This document shows, piece by piece, positions 26,850 to 35,797 of a DNA stretch of 64,000 nt (positions within the stretch are counted from its first letter, which is position 1; each line of letters starts with the position of its first letter). The notes below the pieces were generated by a model that was not told where the DNA came from, did no database searches, and saw nothing but the letters and a program-made list of their open reading frames with translations. Both the position numbers and the translations under genes were made by a program. Origin of the DNA: an uncultured Oscillospiraceae bacterium (GTDB lineage: Bacteria; Bacillota; Clostridia; Oscillospirales; Ruminococcaceae); contig CAJTVI010000001.1 of NCBI GenBank assembly GCA_910579545.1, forward strand, positions 143,873-207,872, read 5' to 3'.

Positions 26850-27911
26850 TCAGGCTGCTGCGATGGCATCCAGCAGGGCGTCGACCTTCTCGTCGCCCAG
26901 ATTCTCACGGACCATGTCGTAAACCACCTGAGCGGTCTTACGCAGGGACTCCATGTCCGCCTCGCTGAAGGTAACGATCTCGCAGCCCGCGTCGATGCAG
27001 GTCTGCTTGTCGGCAGCGATCTGCTCGTCCGAAAGGGTCGCGGCGTAGGCCACCGCCTCAGCGGCGCACTCATCGACCAGGGCGCGGGTGTTGTCCGGCA
27101 GGGCCTGGTAAACGGTATTGCTCATAAAGAAGGTGATGATGTGGCCAAGATGGTTGGTCTCAACAACATACTTCTGCACTTCCTGGAAGTTGTTGCCCAC
27201 GATGTTCATGTAGGGGTTTTCCTCGCCGTCGATGCTGCCCTGCTGCAGGCCCATAAAGACCTCGGTGAACTGCATCGGGGTGGCGGCGGCGCCCAGGGCG
27301 TTCCAGTAAGCGATGTGGTAGTTGTTGGTCATGGTGCGGATGCGCTGGCCGCTCAAATCGGCCAGGGAATTGACCGGCTTGTTGGTGGTAAGCTGGCGGA
27401 AGCCCGCGTCCGAGTAGCCCAGCATATGCACGCCGGCCGCCTCGCAGTAGCTGTTGAGGGTGGTGGAGGCGTAGTCGCTGGAAAGCAGCGAACGCATCTG
27501 CTTCACATCGGTAAACAGGTTGGGCATATCAAACAGGCCCATCTCGGGTACAAAGTCCACAAGGTCGGTGGTCATGCCGGTGCCGATGTCGATCGAGCCG
27601 GCCACAACCGCCTCGGTAAACTCGGTGGTGTTGCCCAGCTGGCCGCCGGGATAGATGTCCACCGTGATGCTGCCGCCGGATTTGGCCTCAATGAGTTCCT
27701 TGAACTTTTCGACCATCTTGTAGTTGATGGTGGTCTCGGCAACGGTCATGGCGGCGGTCCAGCTATAACTGCCATAATCCTCGCCGGTGGCCTCGGCCGG
27801 GGCGGAGCCCGCATCCGGGGCCTGAGCAGGCGTGCTGCCGGAAGAGCCGCCGCACGCTGCCAAGCTCAATGCTAACACAAGAGCGAGCGCCAATGCAAGT
27901 ACCTTTTTCAT
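26850..27911 (-). CDS. TRAP transporter solute-binding lipoprotein (DctP family)
   Basis: A 353-residue extracytoplasmic receptor. The signal peptide ends at LSLAACGGSS (lipobox Cys near residue 20), so it is membrane-tethered. The DctP fold shows the conserved NTTEFTEAVVAGSIDIGTG near residue 95, and GQRIRTMTNNYHIAYWNALGAAATPMQFTEVFMGLQQGSIDGEENPYMN near 165-215, containing the carboxylate-binding Arg (R168 region). It recognises organic acids of unknown identity. It is the third gene of the TRAP operon and is followed by a terminator, giving an mRNA with receptor at the 3' end. Confidence 0.93.
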   Translation of the reverse strand: MKKVLALALALVLALSLAACGGSSGSTPAQAPDAGSAPAEATGEDYGSYSWTAAMTVAETTINYKMVEKFKELIEAKSGGSITVDIYPGGQLGNTTEFTEAVVAGSIDIGTGMTTDLVDFVPEMGLFDMPNLFTDVKQMRSLLSSDYASTTLNSYCEAAGVHMLGYSDAGFRQLTTNKPVNSLADLSGQRIRTMTNNYHIAYWNALGAAATPMQFTEVFMGLQQGSIDGEENPYMNIVGNNFQEVQKYVVETNHLGHIITFFMSNTVYQALPDNTRALVDECAAEAVAYAATLSDEQIAADKQTCIDAGCEIVTFSEADMESLRKTAQVVYDMVRENLGDEKVDALLDAIAAA

Positions 27912-27980
27912 TGTTCTTTTCTCCTTTGAATGATATAATTACTGTATAAGGGCGTTTGCCCTTTACAATCGGGAAACGCC

Positions 27981-29270
27981 TCAGCCAACCAGCGCCAGGC
28001 TCAATGCCGGGATAAAGGTGATCAGCATCAGGCAGATCAGGAAGGCCGCCAGGAATGGGACGGTCGCCTTGGCCAGCTTGAGCATGGGGATCTTGGTCAT
28101 GCCGGAGGCCACGAAGAGGTTGATGCCCATGGGCGGGGTGATCATGCCGATGGCGAGGTTGGCGGTCATGATGATGCCAAAATGCACCGGATCGACCCCA
28201 ACAGCTGTGGCGATGGGCAGCAGGATCGGGGTAAGGATCATGATGTTGGGGATGTTGTCGATGATCATGCCGCAAACCAGCATGATGAGGTTCATCAGCA
28301 GCAGGATGATGATCTTGTTGTCGGTAACGCTCAGCACCGCCTTGGAGATGGTCTGCGGGTAGCGCAGCAGGGTCATGACCCGCGCAAAGGCGTTGGCCGC
28401 CGCGATCACAAACAGGATGTTGACATAGGTTTTGGCGCCCGACACAAACACCCGGCCAAGATCCTTCCACTTGAGGGTCTTGTAGGCAAAGATGCAGACC
28501 AGCAGGCCGTAGACCACCGAGATCACCGCTGCCTCGGTAGGCGAGCAGATGCCCGAGTAGATGCAGCCCAGGATGATCACCGGGGTCAGCAGCGCCCAGA
28601 AGCTCTCCTTGAAGAGGGGAAAAAAGCCCTTGGCCCGGATCGAGTTGTAGTTGGCCATCAGCTTTTCGCGGTCCTCGCCGTTGCGGGTGCAGTAGATGTA
28701 GCAGTAGACCATCAGGGCCACGCCGATGAGGATGCCGGGCAGGATGCCGGCGCTGAACAGGGCCGATGGGGAGGCGTTGGCCGCCGCGGCATAGATGATG
28801 TACGAGATGGAGGGCGGGATGATGACCCCCAGGCCGCCGGCCACCGTGACGATGGCGGTGGAGAAGGTTTTATCGTAGCCCATTTCCACCAGAAATGGGA
28901 TGGTCATTGCGCCCACCGCCGAAACGGTCGCGGGCGAGGAGCCCGAGATGGCCGCGTAGAACATGCAGGTAATGACCACCGCGCAGGGGAAGCCGGCCCG
29001 CTTGTTGCCGATGAAGTAGGCAAAAAAGTCGAACAGGCGCTGGGAAAGGCCGCCCTCGGCCATGATCATGCCCGAGACCATAAACAGCGGCACCGCCAGC
29101 AGGGTAAAGCTGTTCATGCCGGAGAACATGGCGCGCACTACATCGGCAGGGCCATAGTTGAGGTTGCCGATCAGGTTGGGCAGCATGCTCAGCAGGCCAA
29201 ACACACCGCCCACCGGCAGCGAGATGACCAGAAGCAGGGCCAGCAGGAGCATAAACAAACCGATTGCCAT
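27981..29270 (-). CDS. TRAP transporter large permease (DctM family)
   Basis: A 429-residue protein with about twelve transmembrane helices forming the Na+-driven transport channel. Conserved elements include LLAVPLFMVSGMIMAEGGLSQRLFDF near residue 55, SPATVSAVGAMTIPFLVEMGY near 110, PPSISYIIYAAAANASPSALF near 150, and ICSPTEAAVISVVYG near 245. Its ATG directly follows the stop of the small permease gene, so the two are coupled. Size is standard for DctM proteins. Confidence 0.95.
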   Translation of the reverse strand: MAIGLFMLLLALLLVISLPVGGVFGLLSMLPNLIGNLNYGPADVVRAMFSGMNSFTLLAVPLFMVSGMIMAEGGLSQRLFDFFAYFIGNKRAGFPCAVVITCMFYAAISGSSPATVSAVGAMTIPFLVEMGYDKTFSTAIVTVAGGLGVIIPPSISYIIYAAAANASPSALFSAGILPGILIGVALMVYCYIYCTRNGEDREKLMANYNSIRAKGFFPLFKESFWALLTPVIILGCIYSGICSPTEAAVISVVYGLLVCIFAYKTLKWKDLGRVFVSGAKTYVNILFVIAAANAFARVMTLLRYPQTISKAVLSVTDNKIIILLLMNLIMLVCGMIIDNIPNIMILTPILLPIATAVGVDPVHFGIIMTANLAIGMITPPMGINLFVASGMTKIPMLKLAKATVPFLAAFLICLMLITFIPALSLALVG

Positions 29271-29753
29271 TTATTCTCCCTCCTTAATACCCTTGAGATC
29301 GAGGATGATGGCCTGGATCTGCCGGATGATACTGAGCACAAAGCAGAAGGTGGTAACGTAATAGATGCCCGCCACCGGGATCTGCAAAGCGGGGCTTTTT
29401 TGGCTGACGCTGGCCGCGTTGGCCGCAACCTCCAGCCCACCCCAGACGCACAGGCACATAAACACCACCATGATAACGCCGCAAAGGATATTGATCACAT
29501 TTTGCACCTTTTTGGGCAGGATGGCGGTGAGGGTATCCACCCGGATGGCGCTGTGCTGCCGGATCGAGCAGGACAGGCAGAAAAATGCGCTCAGCGCAAG
29601 GCAGTAGCAGCAGATCTCGTCTGACCAGCCCAGCGGCTGCTTGAATACATACCGCAGGATCACGTTGACAAAGGACAGAATCGTCATGACGATCAAAAAG
29701 AACGCCAGGCAGACGTATTCAAAGTTCTTGTCAAGCCATTTTAGAAATGACAT
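29271..29753 (-). CDS. TRAP transporter small permease (DctQ family)
   Basis: A 160-residue four-helix protein that partners the DctM permease. Helices lie at about residues 12-32, 45-65, 85-108 and 128-150. The family motif LGWSDEICCYCLALSAFF near residues 40-57 is intact. First gene of the operon; its promoter and a possible LysR site lie in the 333-base AT-rich divergent region. The start at 29753 is preceded by AGGAGGAG. Confidence 0.92.
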   Translation of the reverse strand: MSFLKWLDKNFEYVCLAFFLIVMTILSFVNVILRYVFKQPLGWSDEICCYCLALSAFFCLSCSIRQHSAIRVDTLTAILPKKVQNVINILCGVIMVVFMCLCVWGGLEVAANAASVSQKSPALQIPVAGIYYVTTFCFVLSIIRQIQAIILDLKGIKEGE

Positions 29754-29833
29754 CTGGACTCCTCCTCTTCTTTTTTGCTGTGGGGCTTGCTATGGATTTT
29801 TACCATTTTTTTGTGAACCTTGTGCTGTTAAAA

Positions 29834-29862
29834 ATTATAGATTGACGGTTTTAGTAAGTAAA
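29834..29862 (-). promoter_or_regulatory. Promoter of the TRAP operon
   Basis: On the minus strand TTTACT (29857-29862) and TATAAT (29834-29839) with a 17-base spacer, in an unusually AT-rich stretch. Confidence 0.65.
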
Positions 29863-29866
29863 GTTA

Positions 29867-29886
29867 ATTGTTTTTTGATGAACAAT
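29867..29886. promoter_or_regulatory. Inverted repeat, candidate LysR-regulator site
   Basis: ATTGTT-N8-AACAAT lies just upstream of the TRAP -35 element and between the divergent lysR and TRAP genes. It contains the T-N11-A signature of LysR-type binding sites. Confidence 0.5.
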
Positions 29887-30086
29887 TAAAAAAACTAATA
29901 GATGCGTTTTGCTGGGGATCCCCCTCGGCAGATTGCATAAATATATAAGCCTTTTCTTTCTGATTTGACGGAATGGACGCAAAAGCCTGTGTAAAATGCA
30001 CAAAGTTATGAGTTTGTTTTCTACTGCCGCAAGAGCACACGGCGGGGGAAAGTCCCCCTGCGGATACGAAAGGAGTGGCGTGTAGT

Positions 30087-31019
30087 ATGGACCTGAAACA
30101 GCTGGAATACATTGTGGCGATCGAAAAGTACGGTACCATGACCGATGCGGCAAAGTATCTTTTTATCACGCCGTCCGCCCTGAACCAACAGCTGCTCAAG
30201 CTGGAAAAGGAGTTGGAGATCCCGCTGTTTACCCGCAACCGGCGGCATATGGAGCCCACCGAGGGCGGGCAGGTCTACCTGAAGGCGGCCAAGCAGATGC
30301 TGGCGCTGCGGCAGGCCACCTACGCGCAGCTGCAGGACCTTGCCAACTGCCAGACCGGGTCTTATGAAGTGGGGCTGACCTTTGAGCATGGGTCGGACCT
30401 GTTTGCCCGCATCTATCCCCTGTTTCACGAAAAATACCCCGGCATCTCGATCCAGTGCCACCAGCTGCTGGTGCCCGAGATGCTGGAGATGCTGAACACC
30501 GGCCAGCTGGACATCGCCTTTATCCTTACCGGCACGCCGGACAGCTACGATGTGGAATATACCCGCCTCAGCGAGGAAAACCTGCTGGTGGGGCTGCACC
30601 GCAGCCATCCGGCGGCGCACCTGGCCGGCCCGGACAGCGCGCAGCCCTGCGCCACCATTGATTTTTCGCTGCTGAAGGGGGACGCCTTTGCCACTGCCCT
30701 TTCCAGTTCCACCATGCGCACCGAGCTGATCGACCCAATCTTTGAGCGGGAGGGGTTCTTCCCCAGGATCATGATGGAATCCAGCTTCAACGCCTTTTTG
30801 GAGCAGCTGGCCGGGCTGGGCCTGTGCGACACGATCATCCCCCAGTCCCGGGTCACCAACCGCAGGGACCTCGTCTGGTTTTATCTGCCGGGCCATCCCC
30901 GCTTCCAGTTTGGGGTGGCCTACCCCAAGGGGTACCGGCTCAACCGGGCGCTGCGGGATTTTATCGAACTGGCCCGGCAGGACGCGCAGACCCATATGCA
31001 GTTCCCTCCGCCGGGCTGA
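30087..31019 (+). CDS. LysR family transcriptional regulator
   Basis: A 310-residue LysR regulator starting MDLKQLEYIVAIEKYG, with AAGGAG eleven bases upstream. The N-terminal winged helix-turn-helix spans residues 1-60, with DAAKYLFITPSALNQQLLKLEKEL as HTH and LFTRNRRHMEPTEGG as wing. The C-terminal periplasmic-binding-like domain binds the co-inducer. It is divergent from the TRAP operon and is the likely activator of TRAP and amidohydrolase genes in response to their substrate. It ends before its own terminator. Confidence 0.92.
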   Translation: MDLKQLEYIVAIEKYGTMTDAAKYLFITPSALNQQLLKLEKELEIPLFTRNRRHMEPTEGGQVYLKAAKQMLALRQATYAQLQDLANCQTGSYEVGLTFEHGSDLFARIYPLFHEKYPGISIQCHQLLVPEMLEMLNTGQLDIAFILTGTPDSYDVEYTRLSEENLLVGLHRSHPAAHLAGPDSAQPCATIDFSLLKGDAFATALSSSTMRTELIDPIFEREGFFPRIMMESSFNAFLEQLAGLGLCDTIIPQSRVTNRRDLVWFYLPGHPRFQFGVAYPKGYRLNRALRDFIELARQDAQTHMQFPPPG

Positions 31020-31036
31020 AAACCGGCGCAAAAAAA

Positions 31037-31076
31037 CAGGGCAGGCCGCTGTGTTTGCGGTTCTGCCCTGCTTTTT
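31037..31076 (+). terminator. Terminator of the LysR gene
   Basis: CAGGGCAG (31037-31044) pairs with CTGCCCTG (31063-31070), extended by flanking A-run/T-run pairing, with T6 (31072-31077). Confidence 0.85.
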
Positions 31077-31176
31077 TGTTTGTTCCGCCTGCTTTTTGTC
31101 TGCGCCGGGGAGCGGCCCCGCTTTTCCGGGGCTTATCCGGCGCCAATGGCCGGGCCCCGCGCCGGCGCGGCCGGCC

Positions 31177-31545
31177 TTACAGGATGCTTTGCCCAATGTG
31201 TTTTTGCTGCCGCCAAGCGGGCGGCAGGCCATCGTCCGCCCAGTATTCGTCCAGGGTCCGGATTTTATCCCCCTCAAGCCCAAAAAAGGAGGTTACATGG
31301 AAAGACTGTGAGCGGTCTTTGGGGTAAACGCGGGTCACCGTAACAAGGGTATCCTGCAGCCGCTCCACCCGCTCGATTTGGCCGTCCCATTCGCCGGGAT
31401 ACTCGCAGTTGGCGATGATAAACTCCTCCAGTGTGAACTTCTCGTTGGTGCAGTGCCATAAGACGCGGGCGTCCTTTGTAAAATACCCGCGGATGCCCTG
31501 CGCGTCCTGCGCAAGCACATCCCGCCAAAATCCATATACGTCCAT
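31177..31545 (-). CDS. SnoaL-like/NTF2-fold protein
   Basis: A 122-residue protein with an NTF2-like cone fold. It begins MDVYGFWRDVLAQDAQGIRGYFTKDARV, with the typical W/F-rich first helix followed by a strand, and ends with TSFFGLEGDKIRTLDEYWAD, the characteristic last strand and Trp. Such domains are isomerases, hydrolases or uncharacterised stress-related proteins. The ATG at 31545 is the natural start; the in-frame extension to 31647 is GC-rich and lacks coding character. The ribosome binding site is weak. It lies 47 bases downstream of the ABC-F gene. Confidence 0.8.
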   Translation of the reverse strand: MDVYGFWRDVLAQDAQGIRGYFTKDARVLWHCTNEKFTLEEFIIANCEYPGEWDGQIERVERLQDTLVTVTRVYPKDRSQSFHVTSFFGLEGDKIRTLDEYWADDGLPPAWRQQKHIGQSIL

Positions 31546-31592
31546 GAATAAGGCCCCCTTTTTGTGCGCCCTGATCGGCGGGCCCGCGGGGC

Positions 31593-33494
31593 CTACTCCT
31601 CCCCCGCCTGCTCGTACTGCTCCTGCTCCTCCAAAAGGGCCTCCCATTTTTCAAACAGTTCCTGCTGGTGGAACTTGCTGTCGTCCAGCTCGTCGCACTT
31701 TTCGCGCAGGAGGATATGGTCCCGCAGCACCTCGGGGGAGTTGATCTCGTTTTCCAGCTGGACGATGTACGCGCCAAGCTGCTCGATCTCCTCCTCCACA
31801 AGCTTAACGGCATTGCGCAGCTCGGCCCGGCGGCGGCGCTGCTCCTTACCGTAGGCCGCTTTGCCGCCGGCCTCTGTTTTGGGGGGCTGTTTTTCGGCCT
31901 GCTGGGCCGGGGCCTCATTGCGGGCCATCAAAGCGGCGTAGCTTTGGTACCGCACCGCCTCACCGTTTTCCAGATACAGGATGGGGCAGGCCAGGCTGTT
32001 CATCAGGTACCGGTCGTGGGTGATCAGCAGCAGGGTGCCCTCGTAGGCCATCAGGGCCTGGGTAAGGCTCTCGCGGGTGTAGATGTCCAGATGGTTGGTG
32101 GGCTCGTCCAAAAACAAGAGGTTTGGGCGCTCCAGCAAAATTTCGGCAAACCGCAGCCGGGCCATCTCCCCGCCCGAAAGGGCGCTGCAGGGCTTGAAGA
32201 CATCCTCCCCCTTAAAAGAAAGGCGGGCCAGATGGCTGCGCACCTCCAGCTCGGTAAGGTTGGGGTACTTGTTCCAGATGGCGTCGATCACCCGGCCGCC
32301 CCGCTGCAGAAACTGCTGCTCAAACACGCTTGCCCGCGCGCCCGCACCCAGCCGCACAAAGCCGGAGGAGGGCTTGCGCTTGCCGTCCAGCACCTGCATC
32401 AGGGTGGATTTGCCCGCGCCGTTGGGCCCGGCAATGACCAGCCGCTCGCCCCGCAGCACCGCAAGGTCGGTGGGCTTTAAGAGGGTGCGCCCGCCCAGCT
32501 CGATCGAGATATTTTTGGCCGTGAGCAGGTCCTGGTAGGGCGCAACGTCAAACTCGAACCGGAATTTCAGCGCGCGCAGGGCGGTTTTGGGCGCCTCGGT
32601 GATCTCTAACTTTTCCAGCTGCTTGCGGCGGCTCTGGGCCATTTTGGTGGTGGAGGCCCGCACTAAGTTGCGGGCGATGTAGTCCTCCAACTTGGCGGCC
32701 TTGGCAACGTCCGCATCATGCTGCTTTTGCTGCAGGGCCACCGCCATCTCCTTTTGGGGCAGGTAGGCCGAATAGTTGCCCTTGTAGGAGGTAAGGCCCT
32801 GGTCCTCCACCTCCCAGATGCGGCCGCAGACCGCGTCCAAAAAATAGCGGTCGTGGCTGACCACCAGCACCGCGCCGGCGTACCCCTTGAGGTAGCTTTC
32901 GAGCCATTCCATCGTGACAAAATCCAGATGGTTGGTGGGCTCGTCCAGGATCAGCAGGTCCGGCCGCTGCAGCAGCAGCTTTGCCAGCCGCAGCCGGGTG
33001 TGCTCCCCGCCCGAGAGCACGGCCACCTTTTTTTGCCAGGCCTCGGGCGCAAAGCCCATGCCGGCCAGCACCTTGCGGATCTGGACATCCATATTGTAGC
33101 CGTCGGCCGCGTCGATCACGGCCGAAAGCCGGGCGTGCTGCTCCAGCAGCCCGCCGTCGTTGGGGGTTTTGGCCAGCTTTTTTTCCAGCACCTGCATCTC
33201 GGCCATCGCCTTAAGCACCGGGGCGTAGGCGCTGCGCATCTCGCCGTAAACGTCCTGGGCCTCGTCCAGCTGGCTGTTCTGCTCCAGGTAGCCTAAGGTG
33301 GCTCCCCGCGCCAGGATGTATTCGCCCTCGTCCGGCGCGTATTCGCCGCATAAAATGCGCAGCAGGGTGGTTTTGCCCGCCCCGTTTTCGCCGATGATGC
33401 CAATGTGCTCCCCCGGCTCCACCGTGGCCTGGATGTTTTTGAGGATCACGGTTTCGCCAAAGCTTTTTTGAATGTTTTGCAGCTGAAGTATCAT
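31593..33494 (-). CDS. ABC-F family ATPase (translation/ribosome-associated)
   Basis: A 633-residue soluble protein with two ABC ATPase domains and no membrane segments. Domain 1 has the Walker A GENGAGKTTLL near residues 36-46, signature LSGGEHTRL, and Walker B LLILDEPTNHLDFV. Domain 2 has GPNGAGKSTLM near 357, signature LSGGEMARL, and LLFLDEPTNHLDIY. The helical interdomain linker (about residues 230-320) and a C-terminal coiled coil (about 540-633) are typical. The ATG overlaps the preceding lipase stop by four bases (ATGA). ABC-F proteins act on the ribosome; antibiotic protection cannot be assigned. Confidence 0.95.
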   Translation of the reverse strand: MILQLQNIQKSFGETVILKNIQATVEPGEHIGIIGENGAGKTTLLRILCGEYAPDEGEYILARGATLGYLEQNSQLDEAQDVYGEMRSAYAPVLKAMAEMQVLEKKLAKTPNDGGLLEQHARLSAVIDAADGYNMDVQIRKVLAGMGFAPEAWQKKVAVLSGGEHTRLRLAKLLLQRPDLLILDEPTNHLDFVTMEWLESYLKGYAGAVLVVSHDRYFLDAVCGRIWEVEDQGLTSYKGNYSAYLPQKEMAVALQQKQHDADVAKAAKLEDYIARNLVRASTTKMAQSRRKQLEKLEITEAPKTALRALKFRFEFDVAPYQDLLTAKNISIELGGRTLLKPTDLAVLRGERLVIAGPNGAGKSTLMQVLDGKRKPSSGFVRLGAGARASVFEQQFLQRGGRVIDAIWNKYPNLTELEVRSHLARLSFKGEDVFKPCSALSGGEMARLRFAEILLERPNLLFLDEPTNHLDIYTRESLTQALMAYEGTLLLITHDRYLMNSLACPILYLENGEAVRYQSYAALMARNEAPAQQAEKQPPKTEAGGKAAYGKEQRRRRAELRNAVKLVEEEIEQLGAYIVQLENEINSPEVLRDHILLREKCDELDDSKFHQQELFEKWEALLEEQEQYEQAGEE

Positions 33495-34468
33495 GGTTCC
33501 TTCTTCTGTTCTGTAACGCCGCGGCCAAAGGCTGCCAGATGCGCCTCGCACCAGGCCAGCACATCCTCGTACACCTCGGCGCGGTTGATCTCGTTGAGCA
33601 TTTCGTGCCGGCCGCCCGGATAGAGCTTGAGGGTAAGGTCGGCCACGCCGGCCTCCTTGAGCCGCCCGTACACGGTGCGCACACCCTTGCCGTAGTCCCC
33701 CACCGGGTCGGCATCGCCCGAAAAGATATAGATGGGCAGGTCCCTGCGGATCTTGCCCGCCCATTCGGGCCGGCTGACCGTGCGCAGGACAGCCATCAAT
33801 TCGTGGAAGGCGCTCACCGTAAACTGGAAGGTGCACTTGGGGTCGTTTGCGTAGGCCGCCACGATCTCCTTGTCCCGGCTGATCCAGTCGTAGGGGGTGG
33901 CGGGGTTTTCCACCCGCTTTAAATACGCCCCAAAGGCCATATTGTGCACTGCTTGAGAGCGGTATGCTTGCCCCCGCAGCTTACCCAGCATTGCGGTCAT
34001 GGCAAGGCCCGCGCCGGCCGCGGGGTTGGGGCCGCCGGTGCCGCTGAGGATCAGGGCATCCAGCGCGTCCGGGTAGGTCTCGGCAAACCAGCGGGCAAAA
34101 AAGCTGCCCATGCTGTGCCCCAGCAGGATCAGCGGCAGGCCGGGCCAGCGGCTGCGGGCAAGGCCGTTCATGGTTTTAAGGTCCCGCAGCATATAAAACC
34201 GGCCGCCCTTGGGGGGAAGGAAGCCGTCGGTCTCGGCGCTCTGGCTGGTGGCCCCGTGGCCCAGATGGTCGTTGCCGCACACCGCAAAGCCGTGCGAAGC
34301 CATAAAGGCGGCAAAATCCCGGTAACGGCCAATGTATTCGCACATGCCGTGGCTGATCTGCAAAATGGCCCGCGGGGGCTGGCCGGGGTCGGTAAAAAAG
34401 TACCCCGCCGCCTGGCTGGTTCCGTCGGACGAGTTAAACCTGATGTCTTCTGTGTGCAAGGCCGACAT
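33491..34468 (-). CDS. Alpha/beta hydrolase, monoacylglycerol-lipase-like (Hydrolase_4)
   Basis: A 325-residue serine hydrolase. The catalytic triad is visible: nucleophile Ser in LLGHSMGSFFARW near residue 110, Asp in IFSGDADPVGDYG near 250, and His in YPGGRHEMLNE near 285. The N-terminal oxyanion region SHGMCEYIGRYRDFAAFMASHGF and GNDHLGHGAT match lysophospholipase/MGL-type enzymes. The cap domain lies between. It overlaps the ABC-F gene by four bases and the YjjG gene by 35 bases, forming a compact YjjG-hydrolase-ABC-F-SnoaL operon. Confidence 0.9.
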   Translation of the reverse strand: MSALHTEDIRFNSSDGTSQAAGYFFTDPGQPPRAILQISHGMCEYIGRYRDFAAFMASHGFAVCGNDHLGHGATSQSAETDGFLPPKGGRFYMLRDLKTMNGLARSRWPGLPLILLGHSMGSFFARWFAETYPDALDALILSGTGGPNPAAGAGLAMTAMLGKLRGQAYRSQAVHNMAFGAYLKRVENPATPYDWISRDKEIVAAYANDPKCTFQFTVSAFHELMAVLRTVSRPEWAGKIRRDLPIYIFSGDADPVGDYGKGVRTVYGRLKEAGVADLTLKLYPGGRHEMLNEINRAEVYEDVLAWCEAHLAAFGRGVTEQKKEP

Positions 34469-35171
34469 TCTGCCGTTCCTCCTCTTCCATCACGATATCG
34501 TACAGTTCCTCCAGCCGGGAGATGGTGTGGGTGGGGCGGATGCCGGTGGTGTTTTCCTGCCCATCCGGATTATACCAGCAGCTGGCGATGCCCGCCTGGG
34601 CCGCGCCCTGCACGTCCGCCTTGAGGCTGTCGCCCACCATGAGCACCTTGGCGCGGTTTTCAACGCCCAGCGCCCGCAGCGCAAGTTCAAAAAAGCGGCG
34701 GGTGGGCTTGGTGGCGCCCATCTTTTCCGAGATAAACACCTCGTCGAGGTATGGGCGGATGCCGGAGGCCTCCAGCCGGCTTACCTGCACCCGCTCTACC
34801 CCATTGGAGGCGGCCGCAAGGGTAGCCACCTCGCCCAGTTCGTTCAGCACCTCCCGCGCGCCGGGCACTATGTCCGCGTGCTGGGCCAGATGGTCCAGAT
34901 AATATCGGTTGATGGCCGCGGGGTCCCCCTGCGCGCCAACGGCCCGCAAAAAGCGGGCAAACCGCTCGATCACCAGCTTGTCCTTTTTGATCTCGCCGCG
35001 CTCCAGCGCCGCCCAAAGCTGGGTGTTGATGGCCTGGTACTGGGCCACGGTCTCGGCGCTGCGGGGCAGGCCGAAATACTCCAAGGTCTCCAGCAGGGCC
35101 TTGTGCTCGGAGGCGCTGAAATCCAGCAGGGTGTTGTCCACATCCAAAAGCAGGCAGTGATAATGTGCCAT
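34434..35171 (-). CDS. yjjG: YjjG family noncanonical pyrimidine nucleotidase (HAD superfamily)
   Basis: A 245-residue HAD phosphatase that dephosphorylates house-cleaning pyrimidine nucleotides. Motif I LLDVDNTLLDF at residues 8-18 has both Asp. Motif II is LAAASNGVERV near 118, motif III's Lys is in FISEKMGATKPTRRFF near 145, and motif IV is VLMVGDSLKADVQGA near 180. The C-terminus extends past the usual end and overlaps the hydrolase gene by 35 bases. It is the first gene of its operon, preceded by a terminator of the upstream unit. Confidence 0.9.
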   Translation of the reverse strand: MAHYHCLLLDVDNTLLDFSASEHKALLETLEYFGLPRSAETVAQYQAINTQLWAALERGEIKKDKLVIERFARFLRAVGAQGDPAAINRYYLDHLAQHADIVPGAREVLNELGEVATLAAASNGVERVQVSRLEASGIRPYLDEVFISEKMGATKPTRRFFELALRALGVENRAKVLMVGDSLKADVQGAAQAGIASCWYNPDGQENTTGIRPTHTISRLEELYDIVMEEEERQNVGLAHRRHQV

Positions 35172-35247
35172 GGCAAAACGTCCCCTTTCGCGGGCTTGGT
35201 TGGTTTTTGTTGTAGTTGCAGGGCTTGCTTTATAAATCCTGTCTTTA

Positions 35248-35282
35248 CAAAGAGGGAGGCCGGAAGGCGGCCTCCCTCTTTG
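35248..35282. terminator. Terminator between the hypothetical gene and yjjG
   Basis: A perfect 15-bp repeat, CAAAGAGGGAGGCCG with CGGCCTCCCTCTTTG, separated by 5 bases. The T-tracts are short, so its strength is uncertain. Confidence 0.7.
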
Positions 35283-35302
35283 TAGCTTTGCATAACATTG
35301 CG

Positions 35303-35695
35303 CTAAGGCTCTACCATTGCATAGCCGGGGTCGTCCCCCTGGGCCAGCTCCCGCCCGCCCGGCGGGCAGGCATCATCGGGCGTGTCCGGGCCTTCCGGCG
35401 TGCCGGGGCCGTGCCCCCCGCTGCAGGGCGGTATCTCTTTGCAGCCGGCATAGCTGGTGTCGTTTTGGCGGCAGCCGGAGAAGATCGTCTCCTCCTGATG
35501 GGCCGCCTCCTGCCCCCAGTCGAAATCGTAATAATCCACCGAGCCGTCAAGCACATCCCCCGGCAGCCGGCCGGGGGCTTGTGCGGATGTATCTGATGAA
35601 GCTGCCTGCCCCTCCAGCTCCAGCTGGGTCTCGGGCAGGATGTTCGGCACGGCAAAGGGCACAAATATCTCCCGTGCGGCGCGCGTTTCGTCCAT
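35303..35695 (-). CDS. Hypothetical acidic, Pro/Gly-rich protein
   Basis: A 130-residue protein with GGAGG seven bases before the ATG at 35695. The first ~35 residues (IFVPFAVPNILPETQLE) look like a folded beta-strand segment. The remainder is disordered, rich in Gly, Pro, Asp and Glu, with two Cys near residues 75 and 83 and one near 92. No signal peptide or known domain is apparent. The N-terminal part loosely recalls short spore-coat associated peptides, but the similarity is too weak for a call. Composition matches the neighbours, so it is probably native. Confidence 0.55.
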   Translation of the reverse strand: MDETRAAREIFVPFAVPNILPETQLELEGQAASSDTSAQAPGRLPGDVLDGSVDYYDFDWGQEAAHQEETIFSGCRQNDTSYAGCKEIPPCSGGHGPGTPEGPDTPDDACPPGGRELAQGDDPGYAMVEP

Positions 35696-35797
35696 AAAAC
35701 CACCTCCATGCCCCACTGTATGCGGTGGGACACAGGGAGGTTACAGCCCGCCGCAAACGGCAGGCGGACGTCCCATATTTAAGGCTCGGCTGTTGAT

